From JAQVSH01 sp964451605 (GTDB lineage: Bacteria > Bacteroidota > Bacteroidia > Bacteroidales > UBA4181), in contig CAYVJA010000019.1 in NCBI GenBank assembly GCA_964451605.1, positions 1 to 40,684 of the forward strand: DNA of 40,684 bases. The letters are read 5' to 3'. Both the position numbers and the translations under genes were made by a program. Of this stretch, positions 1 through 7,513 are shown in pieces. Each line of letters begins with the position of its first letter. The first letter of the stretch is position 1. The notes beneath the pieces were generated by a model. The model was not told the DNA's origin, did not search any database, and saw only the letters and a list, made by a program, of their open reading frames with translations.

Positions 1-366
1 GTTGGTTCCGGTTACTCCCACCAGCGTAAGCCGCTGCGAGGGGCGGCCATAAAACGCCGATGCCAGCCAACCGAGCGCCTCCGAAGCATCCCGAACTACC
101 ACATAGGTAACGCCATCGGTACAACTGTCGGGCAGCGCCTCACACACCACTGCCGAGGCTCCGGCACTTATCACCTGCGGTATGAATAGATGTCCGTCGG
201 TCTTGGTACCGCGTACGGCAACAAAGAGCGACTGCCTGCCTGCCTTTCGCGAATCGGCACAGAGATCGGCAACCTCCACCTGCGAGGAACCCACCACCGA
301 GAGGGGTGAGATATCGCGCAACAAGTCTGCTAAAACCCTTTTGGTCATATCCATATCCAAATCCAT
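1..366 (-). CDS. murE: UDP-N-acetylmuramyl-tripeptide synthetase MurE, N-terminal part (cut by window edge)
   Basis: MurE adds the third amino acid of the peptidoglycan stem peptide to UDP-MurNAc-dipeptide in the cytoplasm, using ATP. Only the first 122 codons are present. They show the Mur ligase N-terminal domain (VADLCADSRKAGRQSLFVAVRGTK, split here as VADLCADSR and SLFVAVRG) and stop in GVTGTN, the beginning of the ATP-binding GTNGKT loop. The start ATG (366-364) shares one base with the ftsI stop in TAATG, which implies translational coupling. Its place after ftsI is the usual dcw order. The full protein should be near 480 residues; the rest lies outside the window. Confidence 0.93.
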   Translation of the reverse strand, partial: MDLDMDMTKRVLADLLRDISPLSVVGSSQVEVADLCADSRKAGRQSLFVAVRGTKTDGHLFIPQVISAGASAVVCEALPDSCTDGVTYVVVRDASEALGWLASAFYGRPSQRLTLVGVTGTN

Positions 367-2495
367 TATCGCAACATAATTTCAATACGACTGCCCTGTG
401 CCAATTTGCTGCCGGGCATAAGCGACTGCGAAACCACTCTTCCCTTACCCTTCACAGAGACTCGCAGGCCTGCCGATTCGAGCAGGAAGAGGGCATCTTT
501 CAATCCCATATCCGACACATTGGGCACAAGTCCGTCAATCAGTTTTCGGTCTTTCAAAACCACCTCATCTTCGGACGATTGCGTAGAGACCCAATCCGAA
601 TCGGCCTCATCATCAAAATCGACATCCATCTCTCTAAGTGCCACCTTTAACGCTTTGGCCGAACCCGATTTCGAGACCGGCACCTCCAAAACCTTTTGGT
701 CAGGGAAGCGGGAAGAGAACCTGGGAAACAGAGACTCTTCCATTGCCAGAATCCGATCGGAAATGGCTTTAAACACAGGAGCTGCTGCCACGCCCCCGCC
801 CGTCCCGCCAATGGAGGGAGCCGAGATGGTAACAATACAACTGTAGCGAGGCTCTTCGAAAGGGAAAAAGCCAACAAACGAAGCATAATGCCTTTTACTC
901 ACCCCATACCCTCCTGCATTCATCGCAATCTGCGCTGTTCCGGTTTTACCCGCAATCTGGTATGCATCGGTACGAATATTTTTAGCCGTTCCGTACTCCA
1001 CCACACTCTTCATCATTTTGCGCAACTGTTTCAGGGTAGTGCTGCTACACACCGAACTCTTTATCACTTCCGCAGGATACGACATAACCGTCCCGCTCTG
1101 ACTCAACACCTCCTCCACAAAACGGGGTTTCACCATCTTCCCGTCGTTGGCAATGGCATTGTAGAGCGTTAAGGAGTGGATGGGAGCCAGCCTCACCTCA
1201 TATCCGATAGCCATCTGCGATAACGACCAGGCCGACCACCCCAGTGCCTTGTTTTTGGTATCGGGATTCTGCAAAAACGGCATCGCCTCGCCTGCAATCT
1301 GCAGCCCCAGCCGTTTTGAGAGCCCCAAATCGACCAACCGATTGTAAAACTGCTTCTCCTTGCCCGTATAGTGCGTAATCATGAGTCTGGCTATGGCGGG
1401 ATTCGAGGAGTGGGCAAAAGCCTCCTCCACAGTGAGCCAGCCTCGGGTGGCTGCACGACCGTCGTCATCGTACGCCTTTCGGCGATAGACATAGGTTGCA
1501 TTCCCGTTATCGAACGAATCGTCCGGCTCCACAAAGTTGTCTTCCAACAACGACATATACGAAGTGAGCTTGAAAGTAGAACCGGGTTCGACACTCTCTC
1601 CTATCGCATAATTATAAACCTCTCTGCAGCTTCCCGAAGCGTCACGTTCTAAACTGGTAATCGCACGCACAGCACCGGTACGGGTCTCCATTACAATCAC
1701 CGAACCATGATGTGCCCCCTTCTCCAGCAACTGATTTCGCAGCGCCGTCTGGGCAATATCCTGGATATTCACATCGAGCGTAGTGCGCACATTGAGCCCG
1801 TCTTTGGGTTCTACCTCCAGACGGTCGCGGATGGGCATCCAGTCGCCCGCAGATATCTTCCTTCGCAATTCCCGGCCGTCTTTACCCCGCAAGTAGGCAT
1901 TGAAACTCCCCTCGATACCCACTGCACTGTCGACCTTACTCACATACCCTATGGTCCGGTGAGCCAAATCGCCGAAAGGATAAATCCGCTTGTACTCCTG
2001 TTCCGTGATTAACCCTCCTCTATTGCGACCCAACCGGAATATGGGGAAGGTCCGGAGTACTTTCAACTGATTATAATCTACCTGTCGCTTCAGCAACACG
2101 TTCCGGTTTCGTTTCTTGCGGGCAGCCAGAATTTCGGCCTTATACTGTGCCTTCGAACGATCGCCAAAGAGCTGAGAAAGCCCCAGTGCCAGCGAGTCGA
2201 TTCCCTCATCGAAAGCTGCCTTATATCGGCCCGTGAGCCCATCGGCCAAAGGGTCGAACCGAATGTTATAGTAGGGAACCGAAGTGGCAAGTAACCTGCC
2301 GTCGTGCGCCAGGATATCGCCCCGAAGCGACTCCACATCGAACATCCGAAGTGTAAGCGTCTCGGCCTTGGCACGCCACTTTTCTCCTTCAAAAACAGCC
2401 ACATACACAACACGACCCAAGATCAGCAACCCCCATGCTATAAAGAGCACGTAGATTGTGATAACCCTCGCCATGATGTAGTTTCTGCCCGCCAT
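366..2495 (-). CDS. ftsI: Division-specific peptidoglycan transpeptidase FtsI (PBP3) with C-terminal PASTA domain
   Basis: FtsI crosslinks septal peptidoglycan in the periplasm as part of the divisome. The 709-residue protein has a short cytoplasmic start, one membrane segment (about residues 10-35), a PBP dimerisation domain (about 50-230) and a transpeptidase domain with all three signature motifs: S306-T-F-K309 (active-site serine), S363-S-N365 and K517-T-G519. The last 60 residues (about 648-709) form one PASTA domain, which is usual for Bacteroidota FtsI. A second in-frame Met at residue 8 could be the start. It lies 18 bases after ftsL and overlaps murE by one base (TAATG), so it is in the dcw operon. 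Confidence 0.96.
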   Translation of the reverse strand: MAGRNYIMARVITIYVLFIAWGLLILGRVVYVAVFEGEKWRAKAETLTLRMFDVESLRGDILAHDGRLLATSVPYYNIRFDPLADGLTGRYKAAFDEGIDSLALGLSQLFGDRSKAQYKAEILAARKKRNRNVLLKRQVDYNQLKVLRTFPIFRLGRNRGGLITEQEYKRIYPFGDLAHRTIGYVSKVDSAVGIEGSFNAYLRGKDGRELRRKISAGDWMPIRDRLEVEPKDGLNVRTTLDVNIQDIAQTALRNQLLEKGAHHGSVIVMETRTGAVRAITSLERDASGSCREVYNYAIGESVEPGSTFKLTSYMSLLEDNFVEPDDSFDNGNATYVYRRKAYDDDGRAATRGWLTVEEAFAHSSNPAIARLMITHYTGKEKQFYNRLVDLGLSKRLGLQIAGEAMPFLQNPDTKNKALGWSAWSLSQMAIGYEVRLAPIHSLTLYNAIANDGKMVKPRFVEEVLSQSGTVMSYPAEVIKSSVCSSTTLKQLRKMMKSVVEYGTAKNIRTDAYQIAGKTGTAQIAMNAGGYGVSKRHYASFVGFFPFEEPRYSCIVTISAPSIGGTGGGVAAAPVFKAISDRILAMEESLFPRFSSRFPDQKVLEVPVSKSGSAKALKVALREMDVDFDDEADSDWVSTQSSEDEVVLKDRKLIDGLVPNVSDMGLKDALFLLESAGLRVSVKGKGRVVSQSLMPGSKLAQGSRIEIMLR

Positions 2496-2513
2496 CTCAA
2501 TCTGCCTGAACCT

Positions 2514-2981
2514 CTATTTTATCACCACCGGAGCCGACTCCGACTCCACAATATTCAACTGCCGCTGACGAACCGCCTTCAATATCTCTGTCTGACGACT
2601 CATATCCATATAATCGCGTTCGGTCATTAACGCCTCAGTACGCAACTCCTTAACTCTTTGGGTCATTTTATCGATATCGCGCGAAACACGTTCGGCGTGA
2701 TACCGATTACCAATATAAATGACCGCCACAAAGGCCAAAAACAGAACAAAAGGCAACCTCTTGGTAATCAACTCACTAACCATCCCTCGACCATCGAGCA
2801 GATCGCGAAGTGTAAACGGAACCCACCGGGGAGGCTGATTTGCGGCGGCCTCCTCAGCCGCTTTATCTGCCGCCTCCTCGTCGATTTCCTGAGCAGCCTC
2901 CCGGAGAATACGCAACTCCTCTTCGGGAAGATTCTGGTTCACGGGTCTTTTATCCGGTTTCTTCTCTTCCATAGGTATCAT
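2514..2981 (-). CDS. ftsL: FtsL-like small bitopic cell division protein
   Basis: The protein has 155 residues. It has a long acidic, Ala/Glu-rich cytoplasmic part (about 1-70), one membrane segment (about 75-95, VLFLAFVAVIYIGN) and a periplasmic part predicted to be coiled coil (VSRDIDKMTQRVKELRTEAL). This is the FtsL layout. FtsL works with FtsB/DivIC and FtsQ to recruit and activate FtsW/FtsI at the septum. Sequence similarity in this family is weak, so the call rests on topology and on its place between rsmH and ftsI. Met4 (2972) is an alternative start. The cytoplasmic tail is longer than that of E. coli FtsL. Confidence 0.85.
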   Translation of the reverse strand: MIPMEEKKPDKRPVNQNLPEEELRILREAAQEIDEEAADKAAEEAAANQPPRWVPFTLRDLLDGRGMVSELITKRLPFVLFLAFVAVIYIGNRYHAERVSRDIDKMTQRVKELRTEALMTERDYMDMSRQTEILKAVRQRQLNIVESESAPVVIK

Positions 2982-2983
2982 AA

Positions 2984-3883
2984 TTACACACGCTCAGCCA
3001 CACGCAACTTGGCACTTCTGGAACGACTGTTCTGCGATAACTCCTCCTCGTCGGGGGTAACAAATCGTGTACCCACAGTACGAAAAGGGGTATGCGCGTG
3101 ACCAAACAGATCTTTCTGGGCCATCCCTTCGAACTGGCCCTCTCTGAAAAAACGTTTCACCATCCTATCCTCGAGCGAATGATAGGTGATTACCGACATT
3201 CTCCCTCCGGGCCGAAGCACCTTCACCGACTGCAACAGCAGATCGCGGAGCGCATTCAGTTCGCCGTTAACCTCAATCCGAAGTGCCTGGAAGAGCTTGG
3301 CCAACACTTTATTCTCGCCATATTTGGGAAGAGAACCTGCCACAGCGGCAAGCAACTCCTGATTGGTGGTAAGCGGAGCCGTTTCGCGCGCTTTCACCAC
3401 CGCCTGAGCCATTCGCGCCGCATTCTCGAGTTCGCCGTACGAGCGGAAAATCTCCCGCAACCGCGCCTCAGGATACTGATTTAACACCTCCGCGGCACGC
3501 AAAGGTGCCGAAGCGTTCATCCTCATATCGAGCGGCGCCTCCTTCTGAAAAGTAAAACCCCGCAATGCGGTATCGAAATGGTGCGACGACACACCCAGAT
3601 CGGCAAGAATACCGTCGACCTGAGATATGTGATGATATTTCAAATAGTTGTATAGAAACCGGAAGTTTCCGTGCACCAGAATCAGCCTGTCATCATCGGG
3701 ACGATTTGCCAACGCATCTGCATCTCTGTCGAAGGCAACCAACCTGCCTTCGGGGCCGAGCCTGCGCAAGATTTCACGCGAATGGCCTCCGCCGCCAAAC
3801 GTCACATCAACGTATACCCCCGACGGTTCGACCGAGAGGGCGTCGACACTCTGCTGCAATAAAACCGGTATATGATAGGCCAT
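2984..3883 (-). CDS. rsmH: 16S rRNA (cytosine1402-N4)-methyltransferase RsmH (MraW)
   Basis: RsmH methylates N4 of C1402 in the decoding centre of 16S rRNA, using S-adenosylmethionine. The 299-residue length is normal. The SAM-binding motif VDVTFGGGGHSREIL is at about residues 25-39, followed by an acidic loop (LVAFDRDADA). Other family motifs are DGILADLGVSSHHFD and ITYHSLEDRMVKRFF. Its ATG (3883-3881) shares one base with the mraZ stop (TAATG) and it ends two bases before ftsL, so it is co-transcribed and probably translationally coupled with mraZ. Confidence 0.97.
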   Translation of the reverse strand: MAYHIPVLLQQSVDALSVEPSGVYVDVTFGGGGHSREILRRLGPEGRLVAFDRDADALANRPDDDRLILVHGNFRFLYNYLKYHHISQVDGILADLGVSSHHFDTALRGFTFQKEAPLDMRMNASAPLRAAEVLNQYPEARLREIFRSYGELENAARMAQAVVKARETAPLTTNQELLAAVAGSLPKYGENKVLAKLFQALRIEVNGELNALRDLLLQSVKVLRPGGRMSVITYHSLEDRMVKRFFREGQFEGMAQKDLFGHAHTPFRTVGTRFVTPDEEELSQNSRSRSAKLRVAERV

Positions 3884-4341
3884 TAATTGTCATTCAATTT
3901 CAGGGTTCCCAGTTTTTCTGCCAATCGGCCAAATTCGGCCATTTCGGTAGCGGCATCGTACAGATCTTTACGCCAGATTTCTATCCTTCCCAGTTGTCCG
4001 GCAAGCAGAACCTCCTTGTCGATTGCAACCAAGGAAAGAAGTCGTGACGGGAGAAGCATCCTTCCCGCCGAATCGAGTTGCACATATTGCACATCCTTAT
4101 AAAACATTCGGATAAACCGGCTGTGCTCCTCGTTATAAGGATTCAGATGTTTCAGTAAAAGGGCATTCTGCCGTTCCCACTCTTCGATGGGAACCATTAC
4201 AATGCACTTTTCGTAGATATCTTTGCGGAGCACAAACTGCGTAGAGGCATCGTCTCCCATCTGCCGCCGAAAGGCGGCAGGGAATAGAACCCGGCCCTTA
4301 ACGTCCAGTTTACAAAGAAAATCGCCTATAAAACTGATCAT
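3883..4341 (-). CDS. mraZ: MraZ, transcriptional regulator of the dcw cluster
   Basis: MraZ is a ring-forming DNA-binding protein of the SpoVT-AbrB fold that represses its own operon. The 152-residue protein shows both repeats: the first near residues 13-30 (DVKGRVLFPAAFRRQM) and the second near 90-110 (LDSAGRMLLPSRLLSLV), each with the typical D-x-K/A-GR core. It is the first gene of the dcw operon. Upstream on the same strand is a -7 box (4374-4367) and an array of four GTGG boxes spaced by 10 bases, which fits the operators known for MraZ in other phyla. Confidence 0.96.
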   Translation of the reverse strand: MISFIGDFLCKLDVKGRVLFPAAFRRQMGDDASTQFVLRKDIYEKCIVMVPIEEWERQNALLLKHLNPYNEEHSRFIRMFYKDVQYVQLDSAGRMLLPSRLLSLVAIDKEVLLAGQLGRIEIWRKDLYDAATEMAEFGRLAEKLGTLKLNDN

Positions 4342-4366
4342 AACTATCCCACAATCTGTGCACTTG

Positions 4367-4374
4367 CAAAAGTA
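4367..4374 (-). promoter_or_regulatory. mraZ promoter -7 box (TAnnTTTG type)
   Basis: On the minus strand 4374-4367 reads TACTTTTG, a full match to the Bacteroidota -7 consensus. It lies 25 bases before the mraZ ATG. No good TTTG lies 19 bases upstream; that position falls inside the MraZ box array, which suits a repressible promoter. Confidence 0.6.
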
Positions 4375-4385
4375 GCAAACAAATT

Positions 4386-4420
4386 ACCACTTTTTTACAC
4401 TTTTTCCCACTTTTAACCAC
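4386..4420 (-). promoter_or_regulatory. Putative MraZ operator: four GTGG boxes at 10-base spacing
   Basis: On the minus strand, boxes GTGGT (4420-4416), GTGGG (4410-4406), GTGTA (4400-4396) and GTGGT (4390-4386) recur every 10 bases, separated by A-rich spacers of 5 bases. MraZ operators described in E. coli and Mycoplasma are direct repeats of this type with the same helical spacing. The array covers the expected -33 region of the mraZ promoter. A fifth GTGGG (4352-4348) is in the leader but out of phase. Binding by MraZ is inferred. Confidence 0.7.
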
Positions 4421-4432
4421 ATTGTTCACAAC

Positions 4433-4462
4433 TTTCAATTGGCAGTAAAATCGCTACCTTTG
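4433..4462 (+). promoter_or_regulatory. Putative promoter of the acyltransferase gene
   Basis: TACCTTTG at 4455-4462 matches TAnnTTTG. A weak -33 candidate (TTTC, 4433-4436) lies 18 bases upstream. The gene starts 17 bases after the -7 box, giving a very short leader. This promoter diverges from that of mraZ, and the MraZ boxes end only 12 bases before its -33 candidate, so MraZ could affect both. Confidence 0.55.
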
Positions 4463-4478
4463 CACAACACATATCATT

Positions 4479-5297
4479 ATGAGCCCCGATAAGCCTCCCG
4501 TAGTGCATCTCCCGAGCATCATTGCCGCCAAAAATCCCAGACTGGCCAGGCGGATGCCCTCCTTTCTGGTGAATTACCTGAACAGGATTGTGCATGTGGA
4601 TGAAATTAATCAGTTCCTTGAACTCTACCCCAATGTAGAAGGGGTCCCATTTGTGGAGGCCGCTATAGATTTTTTAGGGATTCAATACACCCAAACCGGG
4701 TTCGATAACCTGTCGACTCACAAACGATACCTGTTTGTATCGAACCATCCGTTGGGAGGGCTTGATGGCCTTACGCTGATGCATTGTGCCAGCCGGAAAT
4801 ACCCCATTATCTACTTTCTGGCCAACGATATCCTCTGCAATCTTCCCCCGCTCAGACAGATTTTTCTGCCCGTAAACAAGCACGGCTCACAAAATTCCGA
4901 ATACCTGAAGGAACTTCACGATGCCTATCAATCTGATGCACAGGTTTTCACATTTCCTGCAGGCCTCTGTTCACGGAAAATCAGAGGCAAGGTGCAAGAT
5001 CTGAAGTGGCATTCGCACTTCATAAAAAGCGCTGTTCGGTTCGAACGCGATATCGTTCCCATCCGCTTTTCCGGACACAACTCTCCCTTCTTTTACAGCC
5101 TGGCTCAATGGCGGAGTCGGCTCGGCATTAAAAGTAATCTGGAGATGCTCTATCTGGTAGATGAGATGTTCCGGCAAAAAGGGGCACAATTCACCATCCG
5201 GTTTGGCGACCCCATCCCCTTTACTACCTTCAACCGCACACAAAAAGCAGAAGAGTGGGCACTCTACGTTCGAAAAATCGTTGACGGGATGGTATGA
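4479..5297 (+). CDS. glsA: PlsC-like O-acyltransferase, probable glycine-lipid acyltransferase GlsA
   Basis: The 272-residue protein belongs to the glycerol phosphate/phospholipid acyltransferase family. The catalytic motif is SNHPLGGLDG (H90 to D96), an HX5D spacing rather than the textbook HX4D. A later block, FTFPAGLCSRK, matches the substrate-binding P-x-G region, followed by IVPIRFSGHNS. No clear membrane segment is seen. In Bacteroides thetaiotaomicron glsA and glsB are neighbours and make glycine lipids: GlsB acylates the glycine nitrogen and GlsA adds a second acyl group to the hydroxy fatty acid. The GNAT-type gene directly downstream fits GlsB. A lysophosphatidic acid acyltransferase is the main alternative. 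Confidence 0.7.
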   Translation: MSPDKPPVVHLPSIIAAKNPRLARRMPSFLVNYLNRIVHVDEINQFLELYPNVEGVPFVEAAIDFLGIQYTQTGFDNLSTHKRYLFVSNHPLGGLDGLTLMHCASRKYPIIYFLANDILCNLPPLRQIFLPVNKHGSQNSEYLKELHDAYQSDAQVFTFPAGLCSRKIRGKVQDLKWHSHFIKSAVRFERDIVPIRFSGHNSPFFYSLAQWRSRLGIKSNLEMLYLVDEMFRQKGAQFTIRFGDPIPFTTFNRTQKAEEWALYVRKIVDGMV

Positions 5298-5327
5298 TAA
5301 CCGCCCTGATTTGCCAAGAAAATCACT

Positions 5328-5335
5328 TATATTTG
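5328..5335 (+). promoter_or_regulatory. -7 box (TAnnTTTG type) before the GNAT acyltransferase gene
   Basis: TATATTTG matches the Bacteroidota -7 consensus and lies 68 bases before the ATG at 5404. No convincing -33 box at 19 bases. A small inverted repeat (CCTGC, 5353-5357; GCAGG, 5362-5366) falls in the leader it would produce. It suggests glsB can be transcribed separately from glsA. Confidence 0.45.
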
Positions 5336-5403
5336 CCAAACACTCTCCAACTCCTGCTATGGCAGGCCGGTTTCAAAAAACCCGATGATCGCAAATTGAA
5401 AAG

Positions 5404-6381
5404 ATGAAACGTCGCATAGAAAAAGAGCTAATCAAAGCGGAACTTACCCCCGAACGCTTTATCAGAGAGACCAACAACGCCGGAAATCAGATTTTCGAGA
5501 TAACTTGCCAAAACGCACCCCATGTAATGCGTGAGATTGGTCGTGTCCGGGAGCTCTCTTTTCGCGAAGCAGGTGGAGGAACCGGGAAAGAGATTGATCT
5601 CGATGAATTCGACCTTGACGAGGAGAACCCCTATAAACAACTGCTGGTGTGGGATCCTGAAACCGAGGAGATTGTTGGCGGATACCGCTATCACATTTGC
5701 AATCAGGAGTTTGCAGAGAACGAAAACTACAAAAGGTGGCTAGCCACATCCGAACTTTTCCATTTCTCTGATCGGTTTGTTGCCGACTATCTTCCGCACA
5801 TGATAGAACTGGGCCGTTCGTTTGTGCAGCCCCAGTTTCAATCGACCAAACGCTCAACCAAGAGCATCTTTGCCCTCGATAATCTGTGGGACGGATTGGG
5901 CCATGTGCTTACCCGCTATCCCGGCCACAAATACTTTTTCGGAAAGGTAACCATGTACCCGGTTTATCCCCCCGACTGCCGTGATAAGATTCTTTATTTC
6001 ATGGACAAACACTTTGGCGATCGCGACGGACTGGTAACTCCCATTGTGCCCCTGCAGACCGCTATGGACAAAAAAGCCATGGAGACGCTCTTTTCTGGCG
6101 AAACATACCAGGAAAATTACAAAATCCTAAGCCAGCAGATCCGTTCGGCCGGACAAAACATTCCGCCCCTGATTAACTCCTACATGAATCTCTCACCCAC
6201 GATGAAGTCGTTTGGTACTGCCATCAATCCCACTTTTGGCCATGTAGAAGAGACCGGCATTATGATTACTATCCCCGACCTCTACGAAGAGAAGATTAGT
6301 CGTCACATCAAGACCTACTCCGAAGAGAAACTGCAAAAAAGCTTCGATACGGAAGCCATAGGTAACGAATCCTCAAACTAA
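5404..6381 (+). CDS. glsB: GNAT-type N-acyltransferase of the hemolysin/OlsB family, probable GlsB
   Basis: The 325-residue protein matches the Acetyltransf_5 / ornithine-lipid N-acyltransferase group: VRELSFREAGGGTGKEIDLD near residues 47-67, then QLLVWDPETEEIVGGYR and ELGRSFVQPQFQ, the blocks that bind acyl carrier protein or CoA. In Bacteroides thetaiotaomicron the homologue GlsB transfers a 3-hydroxy fatty acid to glycine, the first step of glycine-lipid synthesis. Its neighbour upstream is the matching O-acyltransferase candidate. It ends 9 bases before ychF. The substrate (glycine or another amino acid) cannot be read from sequence. Confidence 0.72.
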   Translation: MKRRIEKELIKAELTPERFIRETNNAGNQIFEITCQNAPHVMREIGRVRELSFREAGGGTGKEIDLDEFDLDEENPYKQLLVWDPETEEIVGGYRYHICNQEFAENENYKRWLATSELFHFSDRFVADYLPHMIELGRSFVQPQFQSTKRSTKSIFALDNLWDGLGHVLTRYPGHKYFFGKVTMYPVYPPDCRDKILYFMDKHFGDRDGLVTPIVPLQTAMDKKAMETLFSGETYQENYKILSQQIRSAGQNIPPLINSYMNLSPTMKSFGTAINPTFGHVEETGIMITIPDLYEEKISRHIKTYSEEKLQKSFDTEAIGNESSN

Positions 6382-6390
6382 AACAGATCC

Positions 6391-7494
6391 ATGGGCCTGC
6401 GCTGCGGCATTGTAGGACTTCCCAATGTTGGGAAGTCGACCCTTTTCAACTCGCTGTCGAGTGCGAAAGCACAAGCAGCCAACTTTCCCTTTTGCACCAT
6501 CGAACCTAACGTGGGTACCATCACTGTGCCCGACGAACGACTCATTAAACTGGCCGAAATCGATAAGCCTCAACGGGTAATTCCCACCACCATAGAAATT
6601 GTCGACATTGCCGGACTGGTGAAAGGTGCCAGCAAAGGAGAGGGGTTGGGTAACAAATTCCTGGCCAATATCCGCGAGACCGATGCGATTCTCCATGTAC
6701 TCCGCTGCTTCGAAGATCCCAATGTAACCCATGTCGATGGGGGTGTCGACCCTGTGCGCGACAAGGAGATTATCGACACCGAGCTCCAGTTAAAAGATCT
6801 TGAAACCGTGGAGAGCCGCATTGTTAAAGTGCAAAAACAGGCTCAGTCGGGCGGCGACAAACAGGCTAAACGACTCCTCGAAATCTTACTGCAGTACAAA
6901 GGAGCTCTCGAGAAAGGGCTCTCTGCCCGCACCGTTACCCTCGAAAACAAAGATGACCAGAAACTGGCCCGTGAGCTCTTTTTGCTCACCGACAAGCCGG
7001 TTCTCTATGTCTGCAATGTCGACGAAAAGAGTGCTGTTACCGGAAACCGGTTTGTCGAAGAGGTGCGCCGGGCCGTAGCCGGCGAAAATGCCGGAATCCT
7101 GATGGTTGCCGCCAAAACGGAGGCCGAAATTGCCGAACTCGACACCTTCGAAGAGCGCCAGATGTTCCTCGAAGAGGCAGGACTCACCGAATCGGGTGTT
7201 TCACGACTCATCCGTGAAGCCTACAACCTTCTCCGTCTTAAGACTTACTTCACCACCGGAGCGGACGAAAGCCGTGCATGGACCTTTACCGACGGTATCA
7301 AAGCGCCCCAGGCTGCCGGAATTATCCATTCCGACTTTGAACGGGGCTTTATCCGTGCCGAAGTGATTCGTTACACCGACTACGTGACCCTGGGGTCGGA
7401 ATCGGCCTGTCGCGATGCAGGAAAGATCTCGATCGAAGGCAAAGAGTACCTTGTACAAGACGGCGACATTATGCATTTCCGTTTTAATGTCTAA
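6391..7494 (+). CDS. ychF: Redox-regulated ATPase/GTPase YchF (OLA1 family)
   Basis: YchF is a universal ribosome-associated P-loop NTPase of the Obg family that prefers ATP. The 367-residue protein begins with the G1 motif GLPNVGKST at about residues 8-16, then a G3 region IVDIAGLVKGASKGEGLGNK. The usual NKxD motif is replaced by NVDE, the family-specific change behind ATP preference. The C-terminal TGS domain (about 280-367) includes FTTGADESRAW and ends in GDIMHFRFNV, the highly conserved family tail. It starts 9 bases after glsB and was probably co-transcribed with it. Confidence 0.97.
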   Translation: MGLRCGIVGLPNVGKSTLFNSLSSAKAQAANFPFCTIEPNVGTITVPDERLIKLAEIDKPQRVIPTTIEIVDIAGLVKGASKGEGLGNKFLANIRETDAILHVLRCFEDPNVTHVDGGVDPVRDKEIIDTELQLKDLETVESRIVKVQKQAQSGGDKQAKRLLEILLQYKGALEKGLSARTVTLENKDDQKLARELFLLTDKPVLYVCNVDEKSAVTGNRFVEEVRRAVAGENAGILMVAAKTEAEIAELDTFEERQMFLEEAGLTESGVSRLIREAYNLLRLKTYFTTGADESRAWTFTDGIKAPQAAGIIHSDFERGFIRAEVIRYTDYVTLGSESACRDAGKISIEGKEYLVQDGDIMHFRFNV

Positions 7495-7513
7495 CCTGCA
7501 AACCTCAACGATA

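Noticed and set aside
7415..7513. Longer N-terminus of the PafA-like protein
   Set aside because: It would overlap the conserved end of ychF and put 33 residues before the signal peptide.
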